Shown: positions 18,246 through 27,682, counted from the stretch's first letter. The stretch: 64,000 bases of DNA from Vibrio lentus (GCF_030409755.1 NZ_JAUFQE010000002.1:806001-870000); one strand, 5' to 3'. Notes: generated from the letters alone by a model not told the origin. Made by a program: numbers and translations.

Positions 18246-19178
18246 CTATCGGACGTCAGGTTGAACAACGCTATCAAAGTAACTCTGCATGGTTTGATGA
18301 AGCAGTTGATGAAGTGGAAAGCCTCTCTTCGACTGAAGATAGCCGCCCTCAACACCAATTTGACGCATTTCTTTTGGTAAGTTGGGTAATGGGTAGCAGC
18401 TTAGTTCAGGATCATCTTCTGTCATATAGCTGCTGCCAAAAGAGAAAGCGTCTGAATTTTTAAGCTTACTTCGCAATACTGTTAGGCTATGTGTCGCTAA
18501 CACAACATTCGCGGTGTAGCCTTTTGATATATAAAGATCTTCGATTGGCGCTCGTTTGGTGTTGATACCATCAATCAAGATTCTTGTGATTGGTAGGTGA
18601 TGAATATCTTCCCATTCGCTGCTCTTAGTCAGCACTGGATGATCTTTGCGTGCAATGAGGCTCAACTTTACTTCGGTGAGCTTATGCTGGTAGATATCTT
18701 GAGGCAGTGGAATACCTGAAAGTTGCAATAAGTAATCGACTTGTCCATTTAGTACTTCTGCCAAGCTTTTGTCTTGCCAGTAAACTAATTTAAAGTTTGC
18801 TTGTGGAAGAGCTTCATGTAGAACCTTAAAAATCCCTTCTCCATATTGTTCAATTAGAAATATGTTCAAAGCGATGGTGACTTCACCAGTAAACGCTTTT
18901 GGGTCAAAGTTATGGTAGGACTCAACCACCTTTATCAAAGGGGAATACATTTCATCGGCCGCTTCGGCGAGTTTCTCTGCCAGTTCTGAAGGCTCAACGC
19001 CGTGTGCTTTGCGAAGAAAAAGTTGATCGCCAAAGGTTTCCCTTAACTTCGCCATTCCTCTGCTGACGCTGGTTTGCGATATACCCAACTTGTCTGCTGC
19101 TGCATGGGTATTACGAGTTTCGACAACCGCTTTAAGTAACTTGAGCAGATTTAGGTCTAAGTCTTGAAGTTCTTTCAT
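18246..19178 (-). CDS. LysR-family transcriptional regulator
   Basis: A 310-aa regulator. The N-terminal winged HTH reads DLNLLKLLKAVVETRNTHAA then LGISQTSVSRGMAKLRETFG; the type-2 periplasmic-binding-like effector domain follows. The order and start (LxDLDLNLL) resemble the LeuO/NodD-like branch. It is the only LysR gene in the window and lies inside the cluster of genes carrying the GAATTAGAGAAATTC palindrome, so it is a candidate regulator of them. A weak match to that palindrome (12 of 15) at 19218-19232, just upstream of its own start, would fit autoregulation. This link is inference. Confidence 0.9.
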   Translation of the reverse strand: MKELQDLDLNLLKLLKAVVETRNTHAAADKLGISQTSVSRGMAKLRETFGDQLFLRKAHGVEPSELAEKLAEAADEMYSPLIKVVESYHNFDPKAFTGEVTIALNIFLIEQYGEGIFKVLHEALPQANFKLVYWQDKSLAEVLNGQVDYLLQLSGIPLPQDIYQHKLTEVKLSLIARKDHPVLTKSSEWEDIHHLPITRILIDGINTKRAPIEDLYISKGYTANVVLATHSLTVLRSKLKNSDAFSFGSSYMTEDDPELSCYPLPNLPKEMRQIGVEGGYLQSKRGFPLHQLLHQTMQSYFDSVVQPDVR

Positions 19179-19543
19179 GGGTTACCTTTCGTAATGAAGT
19201 TCTAAAGCATCATTTAAGAATAAGGGAAATTGGCTTTTGTTCAATAGCTTAGGAATGATATATGTTAAAGAATGTTTGGTACGATTCGCAGGAATGCGTT
19301 GTGAGCAGAGATTAGCTTTTAACCCAATGAGTTCTATGCTGCAAGGATAAGCAGAGCAGACCTGGCAACATCCGTGTTGCTAAAGACGATTAGGCTTGAT
19401 GTTAGATAAAGGCTTAAGTTCGAGTGTGAATATATTGAAAGTGGAAAAATATATTGAAGCCGTAGAGGCATATTTAAACCGTATAGGTAGAACGCTTAAT
19501 TCCGGTTAAAGCGTCTAAGTATAGTTGAAGCGCCTAGGTATAG
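19179..19543. other. intergenic region with tandem repeats
   Basis: The left part is the promoter region of the LysR gene, including the degenerate palindrome at 19218-19232. No gene seen. The right part carries the 19-bp tandem repeats described separately. Confidence 0.4.
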
Positions 19544-19561
19544 TTAAAGCGCGTAAGTGTA
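19505..19561. repeat. three 19-bp tandem repeats spanning a stop codon
   Basis: Units start at 19505, 19524 and 19543 with core GTTAAAGCGNNTAAGTATA and two to four differences each. The third unit encodes the last residues (TYAL) and the stop of the adjacent minus-strand outer membrane protein. The other two lie just past that stop. 19 is not a multiple of 3, so expansion changes the reading frame at the gene's end. Confidence 0.85.
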
Positions 19562-20254
19562 GTTAAGACCAAGCTTGTTGTCTGAGTTGTCATAGATACC
19601 GTAGTTAATTGAAATATTTTGATTATCTGATACTCGATAAGAGAAGCTACTTTCCCATTCTAACGCATGGATTTTAAGCGTTTGGTCGCTTAATGATGTC
19701 GTATAGATTGGTGCAATCATGATGGAGGCTTGCTCTGTAATGGTCACCACACTGTATAGCTGCGCCATGGCGATAGGCACTTTCTTATCAAGGTTGTCAC
19801 TAGAGATGGCGCCGACGCCAATAACCGGAGCGATAATGAGCCTTTCATGCAGTGGCAGAACTTGCATCGCGTTCAACACGAAAGTATGTGTATCGCTGCG
19901 GTCATCATATAAATAATCGCCCATCACGCCACTGCCGAAATTGGTGCTCAGTGCCGCGGCTCTTACTCTGTATGTGTCAAAATTGTTCAGGGACTGAGCA
20001 AAAAGCAATGCTGCCCAGTTGTCAGTGATTGTTCTAGCATAACCAAATCCGGTATCAAAGCCTTCGCTGTTATAGCCTAACTGAAGGGAACTATAAGCTG
20101 CCGTTGGGTCGGTGAAATCAACGGGTGCTGTTTCTATGGTCGCTTCGGTAAATTCTTCGACGGCGGATTCAAAGTCGATTGTGTTTTCATCAGCGATTGA
20201 ATAGGCGCTGAGCAAACAGCTCAGCAATAATAGTTTAGTTTTCAAATTAGCCAA
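19544..20254 (-). CDS. predicted outer membrane protein, unknown function
   Basis: A 236-aa protein with a signal peptide (MANLKTKLLLLSCLLSAYSIA, Ala cleavage) and a run of alternating beta strands (LQLGYNSEGFDTGFGYART, then SFSYRVSDNQNISINYGIYD), ending in LNYTYAL. It looks like an 8-10 strand barrel. The opening YSSLQLGYNSEGFDTGFGYA parallels the next gene's YSGFTIGYGSNDFDIGLQYA, so the two are probably paralogues. They are 65 bp apart, but a terminator separates them, which suggests separate control. Confidence 0.65.
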   Translation of the reverse strand: MANLKTKLLLLSCLLSAYSIADENTIDFESAVEEFTEATIETAPVDFTDPTAAYSSLQLGYNSEGFDTGFGYARTITDNWAALLFAQSLNNFDTYRVRAAALSTNFGSGVMGDYLYDDRSDTHTFVLNAMQVLPLHERLIIAPVIGVGAISSDNLDKKVPIAMAQLYSVVTITEQASIMIAPIYTTSLSDQTLKIHALEWESSFSYRVSDNQNISINYGIYDNSDNKLGLNYTYAL

Positions 20255-20289
20255 CTTATTTAAATTGTTTAAACTAGGTGTTAAAAAGT

Positions 20290-20312
20290 GAGCTGCCTTT
20301 TTTCGGCAGCTC
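20290..20312 (-). terminator. terminator of the 225-aa outer membrane protein gene
   Basis: Stem GAGCTGCC / GGCAGCTC, loop TTTTTTC, followed on the minus strand by an A-C then T-run toward 20282. Confidence 0.85.
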
Positions 20313-20319
20313 TAATAAT

Positions 20320-20997
20320 TTAGAATGAATGTTTGAAAGAGAATAATGAGAGGTTATTGCTATCATCATATTGGTAACTATATACGAACGCGCTTGTGCT
20401 ATTTAATTGATAACCAAGTTCTGCCGTGTAATCCCAATCTCTAAGCGTCGACTGATTGCCATTCTTTTCTTTTACTTTACCTAAGCTGTAAGTATATTCC
20501 GGCGTGAATCCTACCCACATGCTAGGGTTCAAGTTGTAAGTCATATCAAGTGATGCGCTGGTGTAGTAAACACTGCTACTCATCTGTTGATGCTTAAGGT
20601 TGCCAAGCGTTATTTGAGGTACAACAGAAAACTGTTCGTTAACCGTATTGTCCTTGTAGAGACTGAAGCTATAGTCATTAGCACGTAAATTATCTGATTG
20701 GAAGTTGGTATCATGTTCATACTCAAAAGCAAGCCCTAAGCCATCGCTTCTTTGAAAATCAAATCCCAATTCGTGGTTATCAAAATTGTCGTCACTGCTA
20801 TATGAACTGAGCAAACTCCAGTCGCTATTTAGTGACTTGGCATATTGAAGGCCAATATCAAAATCGTTGCTTCCATAACCGATAGTAAACCCAGAATAAT
20901 GTTGTTTAGAATCAGAAAAATCAACATTGGTATTTGCAAGTACTAAAGGAGATGAAATAAGTGATGCAATTAATAGAGATGTTTGAGTTAGTTTCAT
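20320..20997 (-). CDS. predicted outer membrane protein, paralogue of neighbour
   Basis: A 225-aa protein. Signal peptide MKLTQTSLLIASLISSPLVLA, then repeated Tyr/Asp/Ser-rich beta strands, with a C-terminal Phe (FSFKHSF) typical of outer membrane barrels. Shares the strand pattern YxGxTIGYGSNDFDIGLQYA with the 236-aa neighbour, so likely a duplicated pair. A loose match (12 of 15) to the window's palindrome lies about 70 bp upstream (21063-21077). No function can be assigned. Confidence 0.7.
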   Translation of the reverse strand: MKLTQTSLLIASLISSPLVLANTNVDFSDSKQHYSGFTIGYGSNDFDIGLQYAKSLNSDWSLLSSYSSDDNFDNHELGFDFQRSDGLGLAFEYEHDTNFQSDNLRANDYSFSLYKDNTVNEQFSVVPQITLGNLKHQQMSSSVYYTSASLDMTYNLNPSMWVGFTPEYTYSLGKVKEKNGNQSTLRDWDYTAELGYQLNSTSAFVYSYQYDDSNNLSLFSFKHSF

Positions 20998-21103
20998 AAA
21001 TATAAATCCAAGTTGTGTTTGTTTATGCCTCTATTTTATTTACAGACCGAGAAATAGACTATGAATTACAGCGATTCATATTTGCTTGCTAAACGTATAG
21101 ATA

Positions 21104-21135
21104 TAAAAAAGCCCCAAACAAAAATGTCTGAGGCT
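21104..21135 (-). terminator. terminator after mgtE
   Basis: Minus-strand stem AGCCTCAGAC / GTTTGGGGCT (ten pairs, including G-T pairs), loop ATTTTT, followed by six T. Confidence 0.85.
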
Positions 21136-21167
21136 AAAAATTGGGTTGTGTGGCAGAGATCGTGAAA

Positions 21168-22559
21168 TCACAGCAAGAAAGCGTGTGCTAAATACAGAAC
21201 ACTGAAGAATGAAATAGCGTCGGTTAAGGTTGTCAGCATTGGACTTGAGAGCATGGCTGGATCGAACTTGAGCCGCTTTAATAGTAAGGGTAATGTCCCG
21301 CCAATCACGACGGCAAGAGTGGAAGAAAGTGTGTAAGCGATGGCGATAACCAATGGCAACCCGGAGTGCTCCCCGCCGAGCGTGAACAGCGTAAGCAGAG
21401 CCAAAACCGTACCAATTAGTAACCCATTGATCGCCCCGATTGGAATTTCTTTAGCGATCACATACAACAGATCTTTGGCTAAGATCTGTCCCATGGATAA
21501 TTCTCGTATCGACACTGCAACAGATTGGTTCCCTGCCGCGCCAGAGAGGTTGGCGACAAGCGGCAACACTGCGGCTAATACAGCAATTTGTTCTATGATT
21601 GGTTCGTAGATGGCAATGATCGAAATCGCAGCGTAACTTAAGGCGACCGAAGGTAATAGAAAGGCGAGTCGACGTAGGTTTCGTTTAAGTACCGGCATGG
21701 TACGAGACTCATCGCCCCCAAATACGCCTGATTGTTTTAGCATTTGCTGCTTAGAACGTTGATATAAAGCGTCATTGAGATGCTTAAACCCTACGACTCC
21801 TATTTGGAAGCCTTGTTCATCAACGATGGGAATGACCGGGTGCAGGGTAGTGTCTAGCGTGCTCTTAACCGTATTTAGGTCAGCGTCAGGGCTGATGACG
21901 GGAACCGTATGATCTAAGTATTCTTTTAGTAAGACACCACGTGGTAACAGCAGTACATCACGGATCTTCAACCCACCTAAATAGTTGCCTTCAGTGTCAT
22001 GTAAGTAAACGTAGCGCCATTCTAATCGATCCAAGCTGCGCTCATCTGCGCTTAATATTGTGCTCAAACTGTCGATAGTAGCGTCTTCTGCCAGTTTGAG
22101 GACTTCGCTTTTACAAATCCCTCCGGCAGAATCTTGTGGGTAGATCAAGGCTGCACGCTCTTCGTCTTTCCATGCTGAAGGTAGGGCTTGCTTGAGCCTT
22201 TTTTGTAGGTCGTGTGGCAGCTCATTGAGTAGCAGCCTGCGGTCTGCGGAGTGCAAATATTGAAATAGCATTATGGTGCTGTTTTCCGAGAGTTGACTGA
22301 GCAACCATAGAAGCTCGGGATCAGAGAAGTGATCAAGTAAGTTGGCAGCGAGGTTTGGGTTGACCTCACTGAGTAGAGTCCAAGTGACGATACGTTGTTG
22401 ATCAGAGAGTTTCCTCAATACTGATGGCAGTTCAACAGGCTCAGCCTCTAGAAGCGTATTATTTAGCTGTCCCGCCTTTCTTCGAGTTAGACACTCCAAT
22501 ATTTTTAGGTACAGCTTTTCCGCTCCTTCCGATGAAAAAGGCAGTGTAATTAATGTCAT
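21168..22559 (-). CDS. mgtE: MgtE-type magnesium transporter
   Basis: A 463-aa protein in family order: cytoplasmic MgtE N domain (superhelical, to about 150), paired CBS domains (about 155-275), then five membrane helices. Pore residues recognisable in PLVANLSGAAGNQSVAV. It imports Mg2+ at the inner membrane, gated by cytosolic Mg2+ through the CBS pair (family knowledge). It is the third gene of an apparent minus-strand operon with a ChaA-like antiporter and a DedA protein (gaps of 57 and 45 bp), which groups divalent cation and envelope functions. Confidence 0.92.
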   Translation of the reverse strand: MTLITLPFSSEGAEKLYLKILECLTRRKAGQLNNTLLEAEPVELPSVLRKLSDQQRIVTWTLLSEVNPNLAANLLDHFSDPELLWLLSQLSENSTIMLFQYLHSADRRLLLNELPHDLQKRLKQALPSAWKDEERAALIYPQDSAGGICKSEVLKLAEDATIDSLSTILSADERSLDRLEWRYVYLHDTEGNYLGGLKIRDVLLLPRGVLLKEYLDHTVPVISPDADLNTVKSTLDTTLHPVIPIVDEQGFQIGVVGFKHLNDALYQRSKQQMLKQSGVFGGDESRTMPVLKRNLRRLAFLLPSVALSYAAISIIAIYEPIIEQIAVLAAVLPLVANLSGAAGNQSVAVSIRELSMGQILAKDLLYVIAKEIPIGAINGLLIGTVLALLTLFTLGGEHSGLPLVIAIAYTLSSTLAVVIGGTLPLLLKRLKFDPAMLSSPMLTTLTDAISFFSVLYLAHAFLL

Positions 22560-22604
22560 ATGTGAGACCTTTGACAGTAAGTGAGAATACGATTGAGGCG
22601 ATTC

Positions 22605-23261
22605 TCAGTCGGATGTTTGTGGCTGTTGCTTCTTGGCCGCAAGCCGAACAAAAAGTGCGATAAATGCGGTTACCATCAGGATTAAGCTGCCCATTAAGAA
22701 CCACTTTGTAATCAATTCTTGATATTGAGAGATCAATGGATGTCGCATTACCCACTTTCCGACTAGTAATAAACTGAAGACCCAGGTAATCGAGCTCGTG
22801 AAGCTAACAATCAGGGTTCTTATGGCGCTGAGTTGTGCAACGCCCATCAACATCGGGGTCAATACACGAACAAATGGGACAAACCGCGAAACGAACAAGG
22901 ACAAAAATCCGAATCGGTTTAATAGTTTTTTTGCCTTGGGTAACGATTCATCTGGCAGTGTTTGTTCAGCTTTACGCATGAACTGAGTATTGTGCAGCCA
23001 CCGCCCTTGAAGGTACGCAATGATACTGCCTAAAAAAGAGGCGCTGGTTAGAAGCATCAGAGCGCTTGAAAAATCAATCGCGCCCAAACCGACCATCCCC
23101 CCGACAAACAGTACTAGGCCGTCACCGGGCAGTGGTAAGAAAACAAAACTAGACTCAAGGAAAAGCACGACACCAAGTAAAAGCAATAAAACGTGCAGTG
23201 AATTCAATTCAAGTAAGGCATCAAAGTCTTGCAACCAGATCGCGGAAATAATCTCTTGCAT
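22605..23261 (-). CDS. DedA family membrane protein
   Basis: A 218-aa multi-span inner membrane protein. The start is set at the ATG at 23261, which has TTGGAG upstream, rather than the further in-frame ATG at 23312. Seen: the DedA signatures LPLPGDGLVLFVGGMVG and SRFVPFVRVLTP with the conserved basic residues. DedA proteins are linked to membrane homeostasis and, in several cases, to undecaprenyl-phosphate or phospholipid flipping; which applies here is unknown. Middle gene of the ChaA-like/DedA/MgtE operon. Confidence 0.9.
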   Translation of the reverse strand: MQEIISAIWLQDFDALLELNSLHVLLLLLGVVLFLESSFVFLPLPGDGLVLFVGGMVGLGAIDFSSALMLLTSASFLGSIIAYLQGRWLHNTQFMRKAEQTLPDESLPKAKKLLNRFGFLSLFVSRFVPFVRVLTPMLMGVAQLSAIRTLIVSFTSSITWVFSLLLVGKWVMRHPLISQYQELITKWFLMGSLILMVTAFIALFVRLAAKKQQPQTSD

Positions 23262-23318
23262 GGAAACTCCAAGTGAACGTGGGCTCTGGCTGTTGATAGC
23301 CGGAGCCCACAATGCGTT

Positions 23319-24410
23319 TTAATCAAACATTAAGATGATGTAGGCAAAGAACAGGATGAGGTGGGTCGCACCATTGAGCGAGTTAGTTCTCCCGCTGCTA
23401 AAGCTCACGCTTGTCATTAATAGCGTTGCACCTAATAACACCATTTCTGCAGGGGCGAGGCCGAGTTGGATGGGTTCGTTCATGACCCCTGAAATCAACA
23501 GAACAGCGGGAACGGTTAGTGCAATTGTGGCGAGAACCGAGCCAAAGAACAGATTCATCGCGCGCTGTAGTTGATTGGTAACGGCGGCTTTAACAGCTCC
23601 GACCGCTTCAGGGGCCAGAATAATCAAGGCAACAATCAAACCACCTAGAGCCGCAGGTGCGCCCATTTCGGTGATGCCATCGTTAATTGGAATCGCGAGG
23701 CTTTTCGCTAACAAAATTACGATCATCAGATAGCTGACCAGCATAATCGTGTGGAATATATTGCTGTGCAGAGGGCCGTGATGTTCGTGATGATCTTCAT
23801 TATCACCATCAATGAAGTAGTCGGTATGGCTGCGTGTTTGGATGAACAGGAATACGGCATACAATGCGATTGAAGCGAATACCAATGTCCAAGTGAGGCT
23901 GGTCGACATGTTACCGAGCGAATCCATACTGGTGAAATTAGGCAGCACCAAGCAAAGCAATGAAAGTGGGATAATAGCCACCAAGTACGCTTTGATTCCA
24001 TCAAGGTTGTAGGTTTGCGTATGGTATTTCATACCACCGATTAATAAGGTGATACCGACAAAGCCATTAAGCACCGCCATCACGACAGCAAACATGGTGT
24101 CACGCGCTAAGAAGGGATTGGATTCTCCAGTCAACATAACGGACGAGACCATAATAACTTCGAGCAAGACAACAGACAGCGTTAATATAAGCGTGCCTAA
24201 TGGGTCGCCAAGCTTTATCGCTAGCGCATCTGAATGACGAACAACGGAAAAAATGGCGCTCATCACTGCGTAAAACAGCACCGCAGTAATCATTATATAG
24301 GCGAGCTGAGACAGTTCCCCTGTGAGCAAGTTGTCGCCGAACAGTTTGAAAAATAGAACGGCAACGATGCCTAGTGGCAGTTTGTATTCTTGTTTGAGTA
24401 CGTTGAGCAT
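23319..24410 (-). CDS. ChaA-like calcium/cation-proton antiporter
   Basis: A 363-aa membrane protein of the CaCA exchanger type with about 11 spans. The two family alpha-repeat signatures are visible: KLGDPLGTLILTLSVVLLEV (about 67-86) and LIVALIILAPEAVGAVKAA (about 243-261). The acidic loop (FIDGDNEDHHEHHGP) between them is typical of ChaA. It exports Ca2+ and possibly Na+ or K+ in exchange for H+. First gene of the minus-strand operon; a copy of the palindrome lies about 200 bp upstream (24607-24621). Confidence 0.88.
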   Translation of the reverse strand: MLNVLKQEYKLPLGIVAVLFFKLFGDNLLTGELSQLAYIMITAVLFYAVMSAIFSVVRHSDALAIKLGDPLGTLILTLSVVLLEVIMVSSVMLTGESNPFLARDTMFAVVMAVLNGFVGITLLIGGMKYHTQTYNLDGIKAYLVAIIPLSLLCLVLPNFTSMDSLGNMSTSLTWTLVFASIALYAVFLFIQTRSHTDYFIDGDNEDHHEHHGPLHSNIFHTIMLVSYLMIVILLAKSLAIPINDGITEMGAPAALGGLIVALIILAPEAVGAVKAAVTNQLQRAMNLFFGSVLATIALTVPAVLLISGVMNEPIQLGLAPAEMVLLGATLLMTSVSFSSGRTNSLNGATHLILFFAYIILMFD

Positions 24411-24606
24411 GTTGAGCCTTTATTGAGTAACCGAAGGCTCGCTAATGTCCTTTAACGAGAGTAAATCGGGTGAATACTGCAACTTCCTGTGCAGCAAACG
24501 GTTCGTTTCAAGTTATGCGTTTAAGCTTTTGCATCTAAAACGATATCTACAAAGCTATGTGTCTAACCATGTTGCTAACTTAAGGTGAACCGATGATCCA
24601 GACTAT

Positions 24607-24621
24607 GAATTAGAGAAATTC
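24607..24621. promoter_or_regulatory. palindromic operator upstream of the ChaA-DedA-MgtE operon
   Basis: Exact GAATTAGAGAAATTC, about 200 bp before the ChaA-like start and just downstream of secF. No second copy at 44 bp. It could serve the antiporter operon. Confidence 0.6.
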
Positions 24622-24700
24622 TTTGTTGCTATCAGACGACTGACTATCGCCTAATAGCGTTCTTAAGTAAGCGGTAAGCACTAAGCGCAGTCAGCAAAAA

Positions 24701-25603
24701 CTAAGGCATGCTTTGAAGGGATTCAGTTTCTTCCGGCTTATAGTGGATTGCTTTCAAGCCCACACACGTTGGTAAGAGTGTGCCGATAGAGATAGAGGAC
24801 CACGTTCCACTTATAATCCCGACGCACAGTGCAATGGCGAAACCTTCTAGTGCACTCCCTCCTAGCAGCCACAGTGCTGAGACTGTGACCAAGGTGGTAC
24901 CTGATGTGACAAGCGTTCGTGATAACGTTGATACGATGGACTGATCGAGAAGGGCATCGGTCTCACCGTCTGGCTTCGCACGAAATACCTCACGGATGCG
25001 GTCTGAAATGATGATCGAATCATTCAGGGAGTAGCCCATTACTGCCAGCAAAGCGGCCAACACCGTTAGGTTGAACTCAATTTGAGTCACCGCAAAGAGC
25101 CCTAGCACAATCACAATGTCGTAAACCAAAGCTGCAATTGAACCGAGCGCGAGTCGCCATTCAAATCGGTAACTCAAGTACAACAAGGTAAGAACGAAAC
25201 AAGCCAAAATCGCCAAGCCGCCTTGTTCGACCATTTCTAACCCAACCTGAGGGCCAATTACGCTGCTGTTGGTAATGTGAAAATTGCTGTCTATCGGCAA
25301 CAGCGCTTGGTTAAGTGCTTCTCGCAAATCGAGGTCTGTATCATTGAAACGCAGTTGCCAATTTCCCTCGTTGCCTGCTGCCGTCACTTGAACATCTTGG
25401 CTCAGTGCCGAATCTAGGTGAGACTTGAGTAGAACTTGAGTGACGTCTGGCTTTGTTTGAATATCGGCGACGACACCTCCCGTAAAGTCGAGTCCCCAAT
25501 TGAAACCTCTTACCGCGATTGATGTAATAGAAAGCGTCAGTAGAATCAGAGATATCATCGTCATCAATTGACGTGTTTTGGTGACGTTAATTGATTTGGT
25601 CAT
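24701..25603 (-). CDS. secF: protein translocase subunit SecF (paralogue)
   Basis: A 300-aa inner membrane protein with six expected spans and a periplasmic P4-type domain. Seen: the SecF signatures RGFNWGLDFTGG near the N terminus, VMGYSLNDSIIISDRIRE near 190 and TLVTSGTTLV. It works with SecD to pull exported proteins across using ion flow. The start codon overlaps the secD stop by one base. No yajC lies nearby, so this is likely the second secDF set known in vibrios rather than the housekeeping one. Confidence 0.92.
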   Translation of the reverse strand: MTKSINVTKTRQLMTMISLILLTLSITSIAVRGFNWGLDFTGGVVADIQTKPDVTQVLLKSHLDSALSQDVQVTAAGNEGNWQLRFNDTDLDLREALNQALLPIDSNFHITNSSVIGPQVGLEMVEQGGLAILACFVLTLLYLSYRFEWRLALGSIAALVYDIVIVLGLFAVTQIEFNLTVLAALLAVMGYSLNDSIIISDRIREVFRAKPDGETDALLDQSIVSTLSRTLVTSGTTLVTVSALWLLGGSALEGFAIALCVGIISGTWSSISIGTLLPTCVGLKAIHYKPEETESLQSMP

Positions 25604-27390
25604 TACAGTTTCACCTCATGTGAGGTGTTTCTTCCCCACAAATAATTGATAAGAATTCGAGACGCAAATACGCCAGTAAATAAGCTCGTCAGTAGGCCTA
25701 ATCCGAGTGTGATAGCAAAGCCTTGAATGGGACCGTTACCTATTGCATACAAAGCGATGGCGACGATCATAGTGGTGAGGTTGGCATCGAAAATGGAAGA
25801 GAATGCGCTATCGAAGCCTCGCTCTATGGCTTGGGAAAAGTTTCTGCCTTCTCGCATCTTGTCTTTGATGCGTTCAAAGATAAGCACGTTGGTATCGACA
25901 GCCATCCCCACAGTTAGCACAAGCCCAGCAATGCCCGGAAGCGTTAACACAGCGCCAGGGATGAGCGCCAATAGACCAAACAGACACACTAAGTTGATAG
26001 TCAGTGCAGCATTCGCAACCCAGCCAAGACGTCGATACCAACAAGCGATAAATACCAATGTAAAACCCAGCCCCAAGGCGAGTGCCGCAAAGCCATTTTT
26101 GACGTTTTCAGCACCAAGAGTTGGCCCGATGGTGCGTTCTTCAACAATGGTGACAGGGGCTGTGAGTGAGCCTGCTCTTAATAGAAGAGCAAGGTTTTGA
26201 GCGTCTGCCATTGACCCCGCGCCAGTGATGCGAAAGCGGCTCCCCAGCGTTGATTGAATTGTCGCTACGCTGATAACTTCGCTTTGCTCAATGGATTGTC
26301 CTGTCTCTGATTGACTGTATTCACTGTACAGAGTCGCCATCGGGTTTCCGATATTGCTGCGCGAGTGATTGGTCATCAGCCGCCCCCCCGTGCTATCAAG
26401 AGTGATGTTGACTTCGGGTGTCCCCATTTCTCCTAGGCTGGCTCGTGCATCGATAATATGCTCACCCCCTAAGATACTGTTTCTATGTAGAATGACAGGT
26501 CTACCATCTTGGTCATTGATGGATTTTGTTCGTGCACTAGCATTGGGCTCCACATGGTAAAACGCTAGTGATGCAGTAGCGCCGATAATGTTTTTTGCGG
26601 ATGTAGGATCTTGCACTCCTGGCAGTTCGATGCGAATTCGGTTTTCACCTTGGCGCTGGACGGCGGCTTCCGTGATTCCTAGTTCTTCTATGCGGCCTCG
26701 CATTGTTTGAAGATTTTGTGTCACGGTCAGAGTTCGAATCGCACGCTTCTCCTCCTCATCCATTGAGATCATCAAGCGCTCACCAGATTGGCTCAGAATC
26801 CAATTTGGATACTGTGTTCTTAAATGGGTTCGAATATCACCAAGTAGTGCTTCGTTATATCGAGCGATGACCACTTCACCGTTTTCTACACGGCCGCGTA
26901 CACGAAACTCCTGACGAAGATCGTCGATCACTGATTGTGCGTGAGCATTAAAAACAGGGGCGAGGTCAACATCTAAGAGAAATTGCACACCACCGCGCAG
27001 ATCTAATCCAAATTTAATCGGCTGAAAGCCCAGAGAGGTTAACCAAGAAGGAGCTGAAGGTTCGAGTGTGAGGGCAACGGTCTCCGATGGTTGGATGAAC
27101 TCGGACATTAAAGCTTGTGCGGGGGCTTGTTGTCCGCTCGAAGCAAACGTCACCACTAACCTATCGTTGTTTTCGCTAACACTGTGAACATCAATTTTGT
27201 TGTCTACAAGATAACGATATACATCATCAGCGTGTGCCGAATGCGTTTGGTTTGAAATGTGCAAAGCTTCACGTTCACCAAATGCAGAGGGTAGGGCACT
27301 GAGAAGCATCAGTACCACAGACAGCACGAGAACGATGACCTTCCATTTAGCTGAATAATTTATGGGTGTGTTTGAGCGCTTTAACTTCAT
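25603..27390 (-). CDS. secD: protein translocase subunit SecD (paralogue)
   Basis: A 595-aa protein. N-terminal span, P1 head domain with KFGLDLRGGVQFLLDVD (near 128), the second half P1/P4 region, then five spans with the functional Asp in GMAVDTNVLIFERIKDK. Slightly shorter than E. coli SecD (615). The signature residues are intact, so it should be active. Upstream there is no ORF resembling the VemP arrest peptide that controls secDF2 in V. alginolyticus (from memory). Instead two palindromes lie 171-230 bp upstream. Confidence 0.93.
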   Translation of the reverse strand: MKLKRSNTPINYSAKWKVIVLVLSVVLMLLSALPSAFGEREALHISNQTHSAHADDVYRYLVDNKIDVHSVSENNDRLVVTFASSGQQAPAQALMSEFIQPSETVALTLEPSAPSWLTSLGFQPIKFGLDLRGGVQFLLDVDLAPVFNAHAQSVIDDLRQEFRVRGRVENGEVVIARYNEALLGDIRTHLRTQYPNWILSQSGERLMISMDEEEKRAIRTLTVTQNLQTMRGRIEELGITEAAVQRQGENRIRIELPGVQDPTSAKNIIGATASLAFYHVEPNASARTKSINDQDGRPVILHRNSILGGEHIIDARASLGEMGTPEVNITLDSTGGRLMTNHSRSNIGNPMATLYSEYSQSETGQSIEQSEVISVATIQSTLGSRFRITGAGSMADAQNLALLLRAGSLTAPVTIVEERTIGPTLGAENVKNGFAALALGLGFTLVFIACWYRRLGWVANAALTINLVCLFGLLALIPGAVLTLPGIAGLVLTVGMAVDTNVLIFERIKDKMREGRNFSQAIERGFDSAFSSIFDANLTTMIVAIALYAIGNGPIQGFAITLGLGLLTSLFTGVFASRILINYLWGRNTSHEVKL

Positions 27391-27560
27391 TTTGATTGCA
27401 TCTTATTGATTAACGCATCCGCAAGTAGCACCAAGCTTGTTTATCAAATAAACAGCGGTATTAATCACGTATGAGTTGAAACTAAGGGGCCTGAAAGGTT
27501 TTCGATAAACCTAACTGTTGGTTACCGAGCTATCTTAGTTTCTTGACTCAATAGCACTAT

Positions 27561-27619
27561 GGATTAGAGAAATTCATATTTGGTTTTCTCCACTTTTCAT
27601 ATATGAATTTCTCTAATTC
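27561..27619. promoter_or_regulatory. paired palindromic operator between secD and the 109-aa gene
   Basis: GGATTAGAGAAATTC (27561-27575, one mismatch) and GAATTTCTCTAATTC (27605-27619). Centres are 44 bp apart, as at 13997-14055. Divergent genes flank the pair, so both could be controlled. The interval also contains CATATATGAAT, extending the symmetry. Confidence 0.7.
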
Positions 27620-27682
27620 CTCGTAGAGATTTGATTTATTTAAAACAATGAAATCTGAATTACTAATTGAGGATAAATCTAT

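Noticed and set aside
19505..19561. CRISPR array
   Set aside because: Units are contiguous tandem repeats without spacers.
21063..21077. Palindrome copy upstream of the 225-aa outer membrane protein
   Set aside because: GAATTACAGCGATTC matches 12 of 15; kept only as a weak remark because AT-rich sequence gives such matches by chance.
25727..26200. 157-aa plus-strand ORF inside secD
   Set aside because: Antisense shadow; secD motifs on the other strand are unambiguous.
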